Below are positions 27,946-36,605 of a DNA stretch of 64,000 nt, in pieces. The DNA is taken from NCBI RefSeq assembly GCF_002116635.1, contig NZ_LQPW01000031.1, positions 124,001 through 188,000 of the forward strand, in the 5' to 3' direction. The stretch comes from Mycobacterium szulgai (GTDB lineage: Bacteria; Actinomycetota; Actinomycetes; Mycobacteriales; Mycobacteriaceae). How positions within the stretch are numbered: the first letter of the stretch is position 1; each line of letters begins with the position of its first letter. The notes beneath the pieces were generated by a model. That model was not told where the DNA came from. It was given only the letters and a program-made list of their open reading frames with translations, and searched no databases. A program made the translations under genes and the position numbers.

Positions 27946-29175
27946 TCAGCTGAACGGCGGCCGTCGGTCGATGAGGCGCGACGCCCGCCCGCAGCTGCGC
28001 CATACCCGGGCCACCCAGTCGGCGTCCTCGTCGACGACCAGATTGGCCATCACGCGCACCGCGATGGTCATCAGTGTGGTGGAGCGCACGGTGAGGGGTC
28101 CGACGGCTGGCAGGAACCGCTGGAAGGTCAGCAGCAGTGCGAGCCTGCGTGCCAGCGAGAACTCGCGGCTGTAGTGGTCGTGCAGCAGCGACGGCCAGAG
28201 CCGCGACAGATCGCGCGAGTCCAGCAGTTCGGCGGCCAGGCGCCCCGTCTCCAGCCCATAGTCGATGCCTTCGCCGTTGAGCGGGTTGACGCAGGCCGCG
28301 GCGTCACCGATGAGCATCCAGTTGGGTCCGGCCACGCCCGAGACCGCGCCGCCCATCGGCAGCAAAGCCGAGGCCACCGCGCGCGGCTCACCGGTGAAGC
28401 CCCACTCTTCGCGGCGCAGGTCGGTGTAATACGAGATGAGCGGGCGCAGCGGCAGGTCGGCCGGCCGTTTGGCCGTCGACAGCGCGCCCACGCCGATGTT
28501 CACCTCGCCGTTGCCCAGCGGAAAAATCCAGCCGTAGCCGGGCAGCACCACGCCATCGGGGGAGCGCAGTTCCAGGTGCGAGGTGAGCCAGGGTTCGTCG
28601 CCGCGCGCGCTGGTTAGGTACCCACGCGCGGCGGTCCCGTACACCGTCTCCTTATGCCAGCGCCTGCCGAGTTTGCGGCCCAGTGCGGAGCGGGCTCCGT
28701 CGGCAACGATCAGTTGCCCACACTTCACCTCGGTGTGGTCGGCCAGTATCACCGACATCACCCGTCGCGATGAGTCATGATGAGCGCCAACAACTTTCGT
28801 CCCCAGCAGCATGCAGGCACCGGAATCCTCGGCGACCTTGCGGATCCGATCGTCGAGCTCTATCCGGGCCACCGCGGTGCTGTAGGACGGAAAGGACGGC
28901 CCCGGCCACTCCACTTCCACGTCGCCGCCGTACCCGCTCATCCGCAGCCCGCGATGACGGATGTGCCCGTCCAGCCACTCGCCCAGCCCCAGCCGGCGTA
29001 GCTCGGCCACGGCGCGGGGCGTCAGCCCGTCGCCGCAGGGCTTGTCCCGCGGGAAACTGGCCGAGTCGATGACGAGCACGTCGCGGCCCGCGCGCGCCGC
29101 CCATGCGGCCGCCGCGGAGCCGGCCGGTCCGGCGCCCACGACTACCACGTCTGCCTTGGCGGCGGTGCTGTTCAC
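27946..29175 (-). CDS. menJ: Menaquinone reductase MenJ (geranylgeranyl-reductase family)
   Basis: 409-aa FAD enzyme that reduces one double bond of the menaquinone isoprenyl tail (Rv0561c). Dinucleotide motif ADVVVVGAGPAGSAAAAWAA at the N-terminus, DKPCGDGLTPRAV, and GDAAACVNPLNGEGIDYGLETGR (FAD ribityl site) are diagnostic. The GTG at 29175 gives MNSTAAKADVVV; it is 7 nt downstream of a CATACT -10-like hexamer (complement of 29183-29188). It is divergent from grcC1 with only 21 bp between start codons. Confidence 0.9.
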   Translation of the reverse strand: MNSTAAKADVVVVGAGPAGSAAAAWAARAGRDVLVIDSASFPRDKPCGDGLTPRAVAELRRLGLGEWLDGHIRHRGLRMSGYGGDVEVEWPGPSFPSYSTAVARIELDDRIRKVAEDSGACMLLGTKVVGAHHDSSRRVMSVILADHTEVKCGQLIVADGARSALGRKLGRRWHKETVYGTAARGYLTSARGDEPWLTSHLELRSPDGVVLPGYGWIFPLGNGEVNIGVGALSTAKRPADLPLRPLISYYTDLRREEWGFTGEPRAVASALLPMGGAVSGVAGPNWMLIGDAAACVNPLNGEGIDYGLETGRLAAELLDSRDLSRLWPSLLHDHYSREFSLARRLALLLTFQRFLPAVGPLTVRSTTLMTIAVRVMANLVVDEDADWVARVWRSCGRASRLIDRRPPFS

Positions 29176-29182
29176 GCCCACC

Positions 29183-29190
29183 AGTATGTT
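29183..29190. promoter_or_regulatory. Overlapping divergent leaderless promoters for menJ and grcC1
   Basis: On the plus strand TATGTT (29185-29190) ends 6 nt before the grcC1 GTG at 29197. On the minus strand CATACT (complement of 29183-29188) ends 7 nt before the menJ GTG at 29175. The two -10 boxes overlap by four bases in a 21-bp gap, so their -35 regions lie inside the opposite coding sequence. RNA polymerase could hardly occupy both at once, which implies competition or balanced output of tail synthesis and tail reduction. Confidence 0.65.
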
Positions 29191-29196
29191 GGTCGG

Positions 29197-30204
29197 GTGA
29201 GTACTCCGGCGACTGTGGTGGCGGGCGTTGACTTCGGCGACGCCGCATTCGCCGCCACCGTGCGTGCGGGTGTCGCCCGGATCGAGCAGCTCATGGACGA
29301 CGAGCTGCGCGGTGCCCATGAGGTGATGACCGATTCGCTGCTACACCTCTTCTTGGCCGGCGGCAAACGCTTCCGCCCGCTGTTCACCGTGCTGGCGGCC
29401 CAGACGGGGCCGAAACCCGACGCCGCAGAGGTCACGACAGCAGGGGCGGTCGTCGAGTTGATTCACCTGGCGACGCTGTACCACGACGACGTGATGGACG
29501 AGGCCGCGGTGCGCCGTGGCGCCCCCAGCGCCAATGCGCGCTGGGGCAACAATGTCGCGATTCTGGCCGGCGACTATCTGTTGGCGACGGCCTCGCGGTT
29601 GGTGTCCTGGCTGGGACCGGAGGCGGTCCGTATCGTCGCCGACACGTTCGCCGAGCTCGTCACGGGTCAGATGCGCGAGACGCGCGGCGCCCCGGAGGGC
29701 GCCGACATGATCGAGCAGTACTTGAAGGTGGTGCACGAGAAGACGGGCAGCCTGATCGCGGCGGCGGGCCGGTTCGGCGCCATGTTCTCCGGTGCCGATG
29801 AAGACCAGGTCGAGCGGCTGAGCCGGCTCGGCAACATCGTGGGCACCGCGTTCCAGATCGCCGACGACATCATCGACATCGACAGCGAATCCCAGGAGTC
29901 GGGCAAGGTGCCGGGCACCGATATCCGCGAAGGGGTGCACACGCTGCCGATGCTCTACGCACTCCGCGAGACCGGACCCGACAGTGTGCGGCTGCGGGAG
30001 TTGCTGGCCGGACCGGTGCGCGACGACGACGAGGTGCTCGAAGCCCTGACGCTGCTGCGGGCGTCGCCGGGCATGGCCAAGGCCAAAGACGTGCTGGCGC
30101 AGTACGCCGCGCAGGCGCGTCATGAGCTGGATCTGCTGCCCGACGTTCCGGGCCGGCACGCGCTGGCCGCACTGGTCGACTACACCATCAGCCGGCACGG
30201 TTAG
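29197..30204 (+). CDS. grcC1: Long-chain polyprenyl diphosphate synthase
   Basis: 335-aa trans-prenyltransferase (Rv0562 type), probably making the menaquinone side-chain precursor. Aspartate-rich motifs are LYHDDVMDEAAVRRG (about 94-108) and FQIADDIIDIDSE (about 218-230), with GGKRFRP near residue 50 and LKVVHEKTGSLIAAA between. Small residues rather than bulky aromatics precede the first motif, consistent with long products, though length cannot be fixed from sequence. GTG start, leaderless by the promoter position. Confidence 0.91.
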   Translation: MSTPATVVAGVDFGDAAFAATVRAGVARIEQLMDDELRGAHEVMTDSLLHLFLAGGKRFRPLFTVLAAQTGPKPDAAEVTTAGAVVELIHLATLYHDDVMDEAAVRRGAPSANARWGNNVAILAGDYLLATASRLVSWLGPEAVRIVADTFAELVTGQMRETRGAPEGADMIEQYLKVVHEKTGSLIAAAGRFGAMFSGADEDQVERLSRLGNIVGTAFQIADDIIDIDSESQESGKVPGTDIREGVHTLPMLYALRETGPDSVRLRELLAGPVRDDDEVLEALTLLRASPGMAKAKDVLAQYAAQARHELDLLPDVPGRHALAALVDYTISRHG

Positions 30205-30217
30205 GCGGCTTTTTAGG

Positions 30218-30246
30218 AACCCAACGAGCCATGATGGCGTTGGGTT
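30218..30246. terminator. Stem-loop between grcC1 and htpX
   Basis: Perfect 8-bp inverted repeat aacccaac (30218-30225) / gttgggtt (30239-30246), with an inner gcc/ggc pairing in the loop. No U-tract follows on the plus strand, so as a terminator it would be of the weak mycobacterial kind. It could also affect the htpX leader, which begins just downstream. Confidence 0.5.
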
Positions 30247-30273
30247 AGCTAGAAGCTCCTAGGAGGACCACCA

Positions 30274-31137
30274 ATGACCTGGCATCCCCATGCCAACAGG
30301 CTGAAGACCTTCGTTCTGTTGGCCGGTATGTCCGCACTGATCGTGTTCGTCGGTGCGTTGTTCGGCAGGACGGCGCTGATCCTGGCCACCCTGTTCGCGG
30401 TCGGGATCAACGTCTACACCTACTACAACAGCGACAAGCTGGCGTTGCGGGCGATGCACGCCCAGCCGGTCTCCGAGCTGCAGGCGCCGGCGATGTACCG
30501 GATCGTGCGCGAGCTGGCCACCGCTGCCCATCAGCCGATGCCGCGGCTGTACATCAGTGACACCAGTGCGCCCAATGCGTTCGCCACCGGACGCAACCCA
30601 CGCAACGCCGCGGTGTGCTGCACCACCGGAATCCTGCAGATCCTCAATGAGCGCGAGTTGCGTGCGGTGCTGGGGCATGAGCTGTCGCACGTCTACAACC
30701 GCGACATCCTGATTTCGTGCGTGGCGGGCGCGCTCGCATCGGTGATCACCGCGCTGGCCAACATGGCAATGTGGTTCGGAGCTTTTGGCGGCGACCGCGA
30801 GCAAGGCGCGAACCCCTTTGCACTGCTGCTGGTTTCGCTACTGGGGCCCATCGCGGCGACGGTGGTCCGGCTCGCCGTGTCCCGGTCGCGGGAGTATCAG
30901 GCCGACGAGTCGGGCGCTGTGCTGACCGGGGACCCGTTGGCGTTGGCGTCGGCGCTGCGCAAGATTTCCGGCGGTGTGCAGATGGCGCCGTTGCCGCCGG
31001 AGCCGCAGCTGGCCAGCCAGGCGCACCTGATGATCGCCAACCCGTTCCGTGCGGGTGAGCGGATCGGGTCGCTGTTTTCGACCCACCCGCCGATCGAGGA
31101 CCGCATCCGCCGGCTGGAGGCGATGGCGCGCGGGTGA
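30274..31137 (+). CDS. htpX: Membrane zinc metalloprotease HtpX
   Basis: 287-aa M48B protease for quality control of misfolded membrane proteins. N-terminal helices (about 10-50), then the zinc motif [11 protein letters not shown] (HEXXH, about 131-141), two further hydrophobic segments and the third-ligand region [11 protein letters not shown]. The C-terminal [14 protein letters not shown] is typical of the family. ATG at 30274 has a strong ribosome site (AGGAGG at about 30260-30265). Rv0563 orthologue by position. Confidence 0.93.
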   Translation: MTWHPHANRLKTFVLLAGMSALIVFVGALFGRTALILATLFAVGINVYTYYNSDKLALRAMHAQPVSELQAPAMYRIVRELATAAHQPMPRLYISDTSAPNAFATGRNPRNAAVCCTTGILQILNERELRAVLGHELSHVYNRDILISCVAGALASVITALANMAMWFGAFGGDREQGANPFALLLVSLLGPIAATVVRLAVSRSREYQADESGAVLTGDPLALASALRKISGGVQMAPLPPEPQLASQAHLMIANPFRAGERIGSLFSTHPPIEDRIRRLEAMARG

Positions 31138-31173
31138 CTGCCGCGTCGACGTCACCTGTGCTATCAAATCCGC

Positions 31174-31530
31174 GTGAACCGGTACACCTTTCGCGTGCAG
31201 TGGTCGCGCGAGGAACGCCAATACGTCGGTAGGTGCGTCGAGTTGCCGTTCTTGTCGCGACCGGCGCCGACCGCGCGAGAGGCCCTGGCCGCGACTTCGG
31301 ACGCCGTCGACGAGCATTTGCGTGCCTTGCGGGACAGCGACCAAGAGCCGCCCGAACCGTTGACCGAACGTCGGTATAGCGGGAGATTCATCGTGCGAAC
31401 CTCACCCGCATTGCATGAGCGGTTGGCTATCGAAGCTGCCGAGGAGCGGATCTCGATGAACCAGTTGGTGGTTCAGAAGCTCGCCGGGCGTCCGCTTGGC
31501 AGCGGCCTCGGGGCGATCCTCTTCGAATAG
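31174..31530 (+). CDS. Orphan HicB-like antitoxin
   Basis: 118 aa. The N-terminal half (YTFRVQWSREERQYVGRCVELPFLSRPAPTAREAL) is the partly degraded RNase H-like HicB domain. The C-terminal half (YSGRFIVRTSPALHERLAIEAAEERISMNQLVVQKLAG) is an Arc/RHH DNA-binding domain that normally binds a palindromic operator. No HicA toxin gene (about 60 aa with a double-stranded RNA-binding fold) is visible on either side, so it looks orphaned. GTG at 31174; no clear ribosome site; TATCAA at 31162-31167 is a weak -10 candidate. A GATATC-rich stem-loop follows the gene. Confidence 0.82.
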   Translation: MNRYTFRVQWSREERQYVGRCVELPFLSRPAPTAREALAATSDAVDEHLRALRDSDQEPPEPLTERRYSGRFIVRTSPALHERLAIEAAEERISMNQLVVQKLAGRPLGSGLGAILFE

Positions 31531-31554
31531 AGCTCGCTCGATGCATTTCGAATT

Positions 31555-31656
31555 GTGATATCGCCTGTGATATCGCATTTTGACAGGCACTGTGGCCCCG
31601 GAGCGCCGGTCTAAACCATCAGTGCCTTTTGAATGCGATATCGCAGGCGATATCGC
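31555..31656. repeat. Large inverted repeat built from GATATC palindromes
   Basis: Left arm 31555-31592 and right arm 31620-31656, separated by 27 bp, are near-perfect inverted copies. The left arm has two gtgatatcgc units 12 bp apart (31555 and 31567). The right arm has two gcgatatcgc units 12 bp apart (31635 and 31647), each a perfect 10-bp palindrome. The arms pair over about 25 bp (two G-U positions in RNA), then a small internal loop and 8 bp more (aggcactg / cagtgcct). It sits between the convergent HicB-like and SulP genes, so it can act as a bidirectional terminator. The spaced palindromes also look like protein-binding sites. Confidence 0.85.
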
Positions 31657-31664
31657 TCTAGCCG

Positions 31665-33209
31665 CTAGGCGGCGGCTTCGGGACGTTTCCCTTCGGCCGG
31701 CCCGTGCACGCGAGCCGAATGCCCTCTTTCCAGCACACCCCGAATGCGAACCTTGCCGCCGGTGGCACGGTGCTGGCGCTGCCAGTCCGTAATCGCCTGG
31801 TGTGCAGCGTGATCGAGGTAGCTGACCGCGATGTGAAGCGTCACCGTGGCGCGTTCGGGCACCGAGGCAAGCTCGCGAGTAAGCCGGGGCAGCGAGAGGA
31901 AGGTGCACGCGCCTTCGACGATCACCCGCCATTCGTCGCCCACGGGCTGGACATCCACCTTGGCTCGTATCACACGCCATCCGGTCATCGCGATGGCCAG
32001 CGCCAGCCCGATCACGACGCCGTGCAGCAGATTCAGGAAGACGACCGCGACGATGGTCACCAGGTAGATGGCCAAATCGCCGGTCTTCAAAGCGGTTTCG
32101 ATGTGTGCCGGTTGCAGCAACTGAATCCCGATGACAATGAGCAGCCCGGCCAGCGCCGCAGTAGGGATCTGCTCGATGAGGCCGGCAAACGGAAGTGTGA
32201 ACAGCAGGATCCAAAAACCATGCAGGATGGTCGATGCGCTGGTTTTCGCCCCCGCCTTGATATTGGCCGAGCTGCGTACGATCACACCCGCGATGGGCAG
32301 CCCACCGATCCCGCCCGACACGATGTTGGACGCACCCTGACCGATCAGCTCGCGGTTGAGTTCGGTGCGCGGTCCGTTGTGCATTCGGTCGGTGGCGACT
32401 GCGGTGAGCAGACTTTGGACGCTGGTGATCAGCGTGACGGTGATAACCCCCAGGACGACGGCCGCCCAATTGCCGTGGGGCAGTGCCGGCAGCTGCAGCG
32501 CTTCCAGGACCGACCCGTCCAGCGTGATCCGGGATACCTGGAACGGAAACACCACTGAGATCGTCGTCACCACCACGATCGCCACCAACGGCCCGGGAAC
32601 AGCGGCCAGCTTGGCCGGCGCCCAGCGCCAGGCAACCATGATGGCGATCACCAGCATGCCGAGGATGAGTCCGGGCCGGTGCGCGCCCAGAATCTGCGCC
32701 GGCAACCCAATTACGTTGTCCCAGGCCGAACTATGGGACTCCCCACCGAGCAACACGTGGGTTTGCTGAAGCGCGATGGTGATTCCGATGCCGGCCAGCA
32801 TCGCGTGCACCACCACCGGTGAGATAGCAAGGGCCGCACGCGCGACACGGCTCAGGCCCAACAGCACTTGCATGGCGCCGGCGGCGACCGTGATGAAACA
32901 GGTTATGCCCCAGCCAAACTCGGCGATCAAATCGGCCACCACCACGGTAAGGCCCGCCGCAGGTCCGCTGACCTGCAGCGGCGATCCGCCCAGTGCGCCG
33001 CCAACGATCCCGCCGACGATCGCGGCGATGAGTCCGGCCAGAACCGGCGCATCCGAGGCGATCGCAATGCCCAGTGACAAGGGCAGCGCCACAAGGAAAA
33101 CCACCAGCGAGGCAGGCAAGTCGTGTTGCGTGATTGATCGCAATCGATCGATTTGCGATGGCTGGTAAAGCTTTTCGATTTGTTGCATCGGTCCGATGCC
33201 CCCGCCCAT
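31665..33209 (-). CDS. SulP-family anion transporter with C-terminal STAS-like domain
   Basis: 514 aa: about 11-12 membrane segments, including SLVVFLVALPLSLGIAIASDAPVLAGLIAAIVGG and PLQVSGPAAGLTVVVADLI, the SulP core motifs. TDRMHNGPRTELNRELIGQGASNIVSGGIGGLPIAGVIVRSSANI is the long conserved SulP loop. From about residue 410 a short STAS-like domain follows. Substrate (sulfate, bicarbonate or other anion) cannot be told. Start ATG at 33209, or ATG at 33188 (MQQIEKLY) without change to the membrane domain. It is an extra gene relative to the M. tuberculosis order htpX-gpdA1. Confidence 0.85.
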   Translation of the reverse strand: MGGGIGPMQQIEKLYQPSQIDRLRSITQHDLPASLVVFLVALPLSLGIAIASDAPVLAGLIAAIVGGIVGGALGGSPLQVSGPAAGLTVVVADLIAEFGWGITCFITVAAGAMQVLLGLSRVARAALAISPVVVHAMLAGIGITIALQQTHVLLGGESHSSAWDNVIGLPAQILGAHRPGLILGMLVIAIMVAWRWAPAKLAAVPGPLVAIVVVTTISVVFPFQVSRITLDGSVLEALQLPALPHGNWAAVVLGVITVTLITSVQSLLTAVATDRMHNGPRTELNRELIGQGASNIVSGGIGGLPIAGVIVRSSANIKAGAKTSASTILHGFWILLFTLPFAGLIEQIPTAALAGLLIVIGIQLLQPAHIETALKTGDLAIYLVTIVAVVFLNLLHGVVIGLALAIAMTGWRVIRAKVDVQPVGDEWRVIVEGACTFLSLPRLTRELASVPERATVTLHIAVSYLDHAAHQAITDWQRQHRATGGKVRIRGVLERGHSARVHGPAEGKRPEAAA

Positions 33210-33247
33210 ATACGTCGTATCACGTACTCGTAATATTCTGGCGCACA

Positions 33248-33267
33248 GGCGAATACAATTATTCGCC
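33248..33267. promoter_or_regulatory. 20-bp palindrome upstream of the SulP gene (operator candidate)
   Basis: Perfect inverted repeat ggcgaata-caat-tattcgcc, 38 bp upstream of the SulP ATG in AT-rich sequence unlike its surroundings. A second small palindrome, atacgtcgtat, lies at 33210-33220 next to the start codon. The 197-bp gap between gpsA and sulP otherwise shows no gene. The position fits a repressor operator; the regulator is unknown. Confidence 0.5.
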
Positions 33268-33406
33268 GAGAATGTCCTGGAACGCCTTTGTTCTGGATCT
33301 TGAACGCCTAGTGCCTTGTTCGAAGGTATTGGCGCGGGCGCACCTCGGCAACCGGACGCGCAAGGTGCATAGCGAACGCAAATCTTTACTGTGACTGGCG
33401 TGACGT

Positions 33407-34432
33407 TTAAAAACCCGAGCCGTGAACTTCGTGTCCCGGTACCTCGGCGATCAGCCCCTCGTAGGCCTGCTCCACCGACGAGCCGTGGTTGATGACGGCG
33501 TCAACCTCGCGGGCGATCGGCATGTTCAGTCCGAATTCATTGGCGAATTCCATGATCACGCTGGCCGCCTTGACGCCTTCGGCAACCTGATTCATCGATG
33601 CGATGATCTCGTCGATCGGTTTGCCCGCGCCGAGCTGTTCGCCGACATGGCGGTTGCGGCTGCGCTGACTGGTGCACGTGACGATCAAGTCGCCAAGACC
33701 GGCCAGTCCCGGGAACGTCTCGCTCTTGCCGCCCAGCGCCACACCCATCTTCGTCATCTCGCGCAGTGCGCGAGCGATGACCAGAGCCCGGGTGTTTTCG
33801 CCGATGCCCAGTGAGTAGCCCATCCCCACCGCGATGGCGAAGACGTTCTTGAGGGCGCCCGCCGTCTCGACACCGATGACATCGTCGGTGGTGTACACGC
33901 GGAAACGCCGGGTGCGAAACAGCGCCGACAGCCGCGTCGCCAAATGCTGGTCGGGCATGGCCAGCACTGCGGCGGCGGCATAGCCCTCAGCCACCTCACG
34001 GGCGATGTTCGGCCCGGCCAGAATGCCGGCCGGATGACCGGGCAGGATCTCCTCGACGATCTGCGACATCCGCATATTGGTGCCCTGCTCGAGCCCTTTG
34101 ACCAGGGAGACTACCGGCACCCAGGGTCGCAGTTCCTTGCTCAGCTCGGTGAGCACGCCGCGAAAGCCGTGCGAGGGCACGCCCATGACGACGACATCGG
34201 CGCAATTGGCGGCCTCGGCGAAATCGGTAGTGGCCCGCAGCGTCTCGCTGAGTAGAACTTCGTTGCCCAGATAGCGGCTGTTGCGGTGCTTTTCGTTGAT
34301 GTCGGTGGCGGTCTCCTCCGAGCGCACCCATTGCAGCGTCGGGCCGCGGCGCGCGCAAATGGACGCAACGGTGGTGCCCCAGGAACCGCCACCGAGGACA
34401 ACGACGTTGGGTTCACGCATCTGAGCTGCCAT
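33407..34432 (-). CDS. gpsA: Glycerol-3-phosphate dehydrogenase [NAD(P)+]
   Basis: 341-aa enzyme making sn-glycerol-3-phosphate for phospholipids (Rv0564c, gpdA1). Motifs are NVVVLGGGSWGTTVASICARRG, VPSHGFRGVL, VVSLVKGLE, ILAGPNIAREVAEGYAAAAV and ETAGALKNVFAIAVGMGYSLGIGENTRA with the catalytic Lys, then GLAGLGDLIVTCTS.RSRN. The ATG at 34432 is 7 nt after TACGCT (complement of 34440-34445), a leaderless promoter, so it is transcribed apart from the BVMO gene upstream. Confidence 0.93.
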   Translation of the reverse strand: MAAQMREPNVVVLGGGSWGTTVASICARRGPTLQWVRSEETATDINEKHRNSRYLGNEVLLSETLRATTDFAEAANCADVVVMGVPSHGFRGVLTELSKELRPWVPVVSLVKGLEQGTNMRMSQIVEEILPGHPAGILAGPNIAREVAEGYAAAAVLAMPDQHLATRLSALFRTRRFRVYTTDDVIGVETAGALKNVFAIAVGMGYSLGIGENTRALVIARALREMTKMGVALGGKSETFPGLAGLGDLIVTCTSQRSRNRHVGEQLGAGKPIDEIIASMNQVAEGVKAASVIMEFANEFGLNMPIAREVDAVINHGSSVEQAYEGLIAEVPGHEVHGSGF

Positions 34433-34454
34433 GGGGTTCAGCGTAAACCCAGAA

Positions 34455-35948
34455 TTACCCGGCTAAAGGTGCCCGGTCTGCAGCGCGGCCGAACAGCATG
34501 GCCTCCTCGATGCGGTCGAACCGGTAGTCGATGGCGTCGGCGAAGTAGTTCTGCCGGACATTCCACGGTCGCTTGGTGCCCGACTTGGGTAGGGCGTGCA
34601 GCGCCCGTCGCACGTAGCCGGCCTGAATGTCCCACGCCGGCTTCTCGGCCATCGGCTGGTCACCCAGGTGCGGAGTGGCGTGGGTGTAGCCGTGAGCTGC
34701 CATGAACTCCAGCAGTTTTGCCGTCGCCCGTGCGGTCATGTCGGCGCGCAGCGTCCAGGACGCGTTCGTGTAGCCGACGCACCAGAACAGATTCGGCACG
34801 TCCTCGAGCATGTGCGCCTTGTAGACGAAGCGGTCCCGGGGATTGATCTCGACTCCGTCGATGCTGATCGTGGCGCCGCCGAGGGCCTGCAACTGCAGGC
34901 CGGTGGCGGTCACGATGATGTCGGCATCCAAGTGGTTGCCCGACTTCAGCGCGATTCCGGTGGCATCGAAATGCTCGATGTTGTCGGTGACGACGTCGGC
35001 GTGGCCGTCGGCGATGGCGTTGTACAGATCGGCGTCGGGAATCAGGCACAGCCGCTGGTCCCAGGGGTTGTACCGGGGCTTGAAATGGGTGTCGACGTCG
35101 TAGCCCTTGGGCAGGCTGTTGATCGCCTTGCGCCGCAGCATCCACTTGATCATCCCCGGTAACTTGCGCGACAAGAACCAGAGCACCGCTTCCATCAAGG
35201 CGTTGTAGGTGCGGATTACCAAGTGAGCAGGCCTGCGCGGCAACAGTTTACGGCTGACCGCGGCAACCTTGCTGTATTTGGACGCCGAGATGAGATAGGT
35301 CGGCGAGCGTTGCAGCATGGTCACCTTTGCGGCGCGTTCTGCCATCGATGGGATCAGCGTGACCGCGGTTGCTCCGCTGCCGATCACCACGACCTTCTTG
35401 CCCGTGTAGTCCAATTCCTCCGGCCAGTGCTGCGGATGGATGACGGTCCCGCCGAACTGCTCGATGCCAGGGAATTCGGGTGTGTAGCCCTCGTCGTAGT
35501 TGTAGTAGCCGCTGGCGAAGAACACGAACCGGCCGCGGTACTGCTTTTGGGTATTCCCGCCGTCTTGCTCGACGCTGACCGTCCAGGTGTCGGTCGACGA
35601 ATCCCAGTTGGCTGCGCGGACGTAGGTGTTGAACCGGATGTGGTCGTCGATCCCGTACTTGTGGGCGGTATTGGTCAGGTACTCGCGGATGTGATCGCCG
35701 TCGGCGACCCCTTCCTCGCGCGTCCACGGCTCGAACGGAAAGCTGAGCGTGAAGATGCTGCTGTCCGATCGCACACCGGGATAGCGGAACAGATCCCAGG
35801 TGCCACCGATCTGCGCCCGCCGCTCCAGGATGACGTAGCTCAGCCGGGGGTTGCGCTCGGTGAGCCGATAAGCGGCGCCGAGGCCGGAGATGCCGGCGCC
35901 GACGATGATGACGTCGACGTCGGTTGCCTGATGGGGGGTCACGGTCAT
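34455..35948 (-). CDS. FAD-dependent Baeyer-Villiger-type monooxygenase (Rv0565c-like)
   Basis: 497-aa flavoprotein monooxygenase of the EthA-like group. FAD motif VDVIIVGAGISGLGAAYRL, GGTWDLFRYPGVRSDS, fingerprint FGGTVIHPQHWPEE (FxGxxxHxxxWP intact, His present) and NADPH motif VVVIGSGATAVTLIPSMA are visible, as is ATGLQLQALGG. In M. tuberculosis Rv0565c has been implicated in activating prothionamide/ethionamide-type prodrugs; the natural substrate is unknown. It starts 11 bp after the YajQ stop, on the same strand. Confidence 0.9.
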   Translation of the reverse strand: MTVTPHQATDVDVIIVGAGISGLGAAYRLTERNPRLSYVILERRAQIGGTWDLFRYPGVRSDSSIFTLSFPFEPWTREEGVADGDHIREYLTNTAHKYGIDDHIRFNTYVRAANWDSSTDTWTVSVEQDGGNTQKQYRGRFVFFASGYYNYDEGYTPEFPGIEQFGGTVIHPQHWPEELDYTGKKVVVIGSGATAVTLIPSMAERAAKVTMLQRSPTYLISASKYSKVAAVSRKLLPRRPAHLVIRTYNALMEAVLWFLSRKLPGMIKWMLRRKAINSLPKGYDVDTHFKPRYNPWDQRLCLIPDADLYNAIADGHADVVTDNIEHFDATGIALKSGNHLDADIIVTATGLQLQALGGATISIDGVEINPRDRFVYKAHMLEDVPNLFWCVGYTNASWTLRADMTARATAKLLEFMAAHGYTHATPHLGDQPMAEKPAWDIQAGYVRRALHALPKSGTKRPWNVRQNYFADAIDYRFDRIEEAMLFGRAADRAPLAG

Positions 35949-35959
35949 CGCGAGCCCCG

Positions 35960-36451
35960 CTATCGGTAGTTCACGAACTGCAGCGCTACGTCGAGGTCGG
36001 CCTGTCGCAGCAGCGCCTGAACGGCCTGCAGGTCGTCGCGCTTCTTGCTGGTGACGCGAACCTCGTCGCCCTGGATCTGGGTTTTGACGGTCTTAGGGCC
36101 CTCGTCGCGGATGAGTTTGGTGATCTTCTTGGCGTTCTCGCTGCTGATGCCCTGCTTGAGGGTTCCGGTGACCTTGTAGGTCTTGCCCGAGGCCTGTGGG
36201 TCGCCGGCGTCAAAGGCCTTCATCGAGATGTCGCGGCGGATCAGCTTCTCCTTAAACACGTCCACGGCGGCCTTGACGCGCTCCTCGGTGGACGAGACGA
36301 GCTCGACGGCCTCCTCGCCCTTCCAGGCGATCGTCGTGTCGGTGCCGCGGAAGTCGAACCGTGTCGAGAGTTCCTTGGCGGCCTGGTTCAGCGCGTTGTC
36401 AACCTCCTGGCGGTCGATCTTGCTGACGATGTCGAACGATGAGTCCGCCAT
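35960..36451 (-). CDS. YajQ-family nucleotide-binding protein (Rv0566c-like)
   Basis: 163 aa, start [24 protein letters not shown] and [21 protein letters not shown]. Tandem ferredoxin-like folds of the UPF0234/YajQ family, which bind nucleotides or RNA and in some bacteria cyclic di-[25 protein letters not shown] is the conserved second half. Strong ribosome site (GGAGGAGGGG) before the ATG at 36451. It is divergent from tRNA-Tyr with 70 bp between. Confidence 0.92.
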   Translation of the reverse strand: MADSSFDIVSKIDRQEVDNALNQAAKELSTRFDFRGTDTTIAWKGEEAVELVSSTEERVKAAVDVFKEKLIRRDISMKAFDAGDPQASGKTYKVTGTLKQGISSENAKKITKLIRDEGPKTVKTQIQGDEVRVTSKKRDDLQAVQALLRQADLDVALQFVNYR

Positions 36452-36521
36452 GCGATAGCCCCTCCTCCATTGGTGCTAGCCGTTTGTGAACTGTCTACCC
36501 GTTCGTTGTAACCTGCTAGGC

Positions 36522-36605
36522 GGCAGGTTGCCCGAGCGGCCAATGGGAGCGGACTGTAAATCCGTCGCGAAAGCTTCACAGGTTCGAATCCTGTACCTGC
36601 CACCA
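36522..36605 (+). tRNA. tRNA-Tyr (GTA anticodon)
   Basis: 84-nt class II tRNA. The acceptor stem GGCAGGT pairs with ACCTGCC; the anticodon stem GGA/TCC encloses loop CTGTAAA with GTA at 36556-36558. The long variable arm expected of tRNA-Tyr lies between, and the T-arm is ACAGG TTCGAAT CCTGT. The CCA end is encoded. It marks the boundary between the conserved Rv0566c region and the accessory stretch to its right. Confidence 0.95.
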
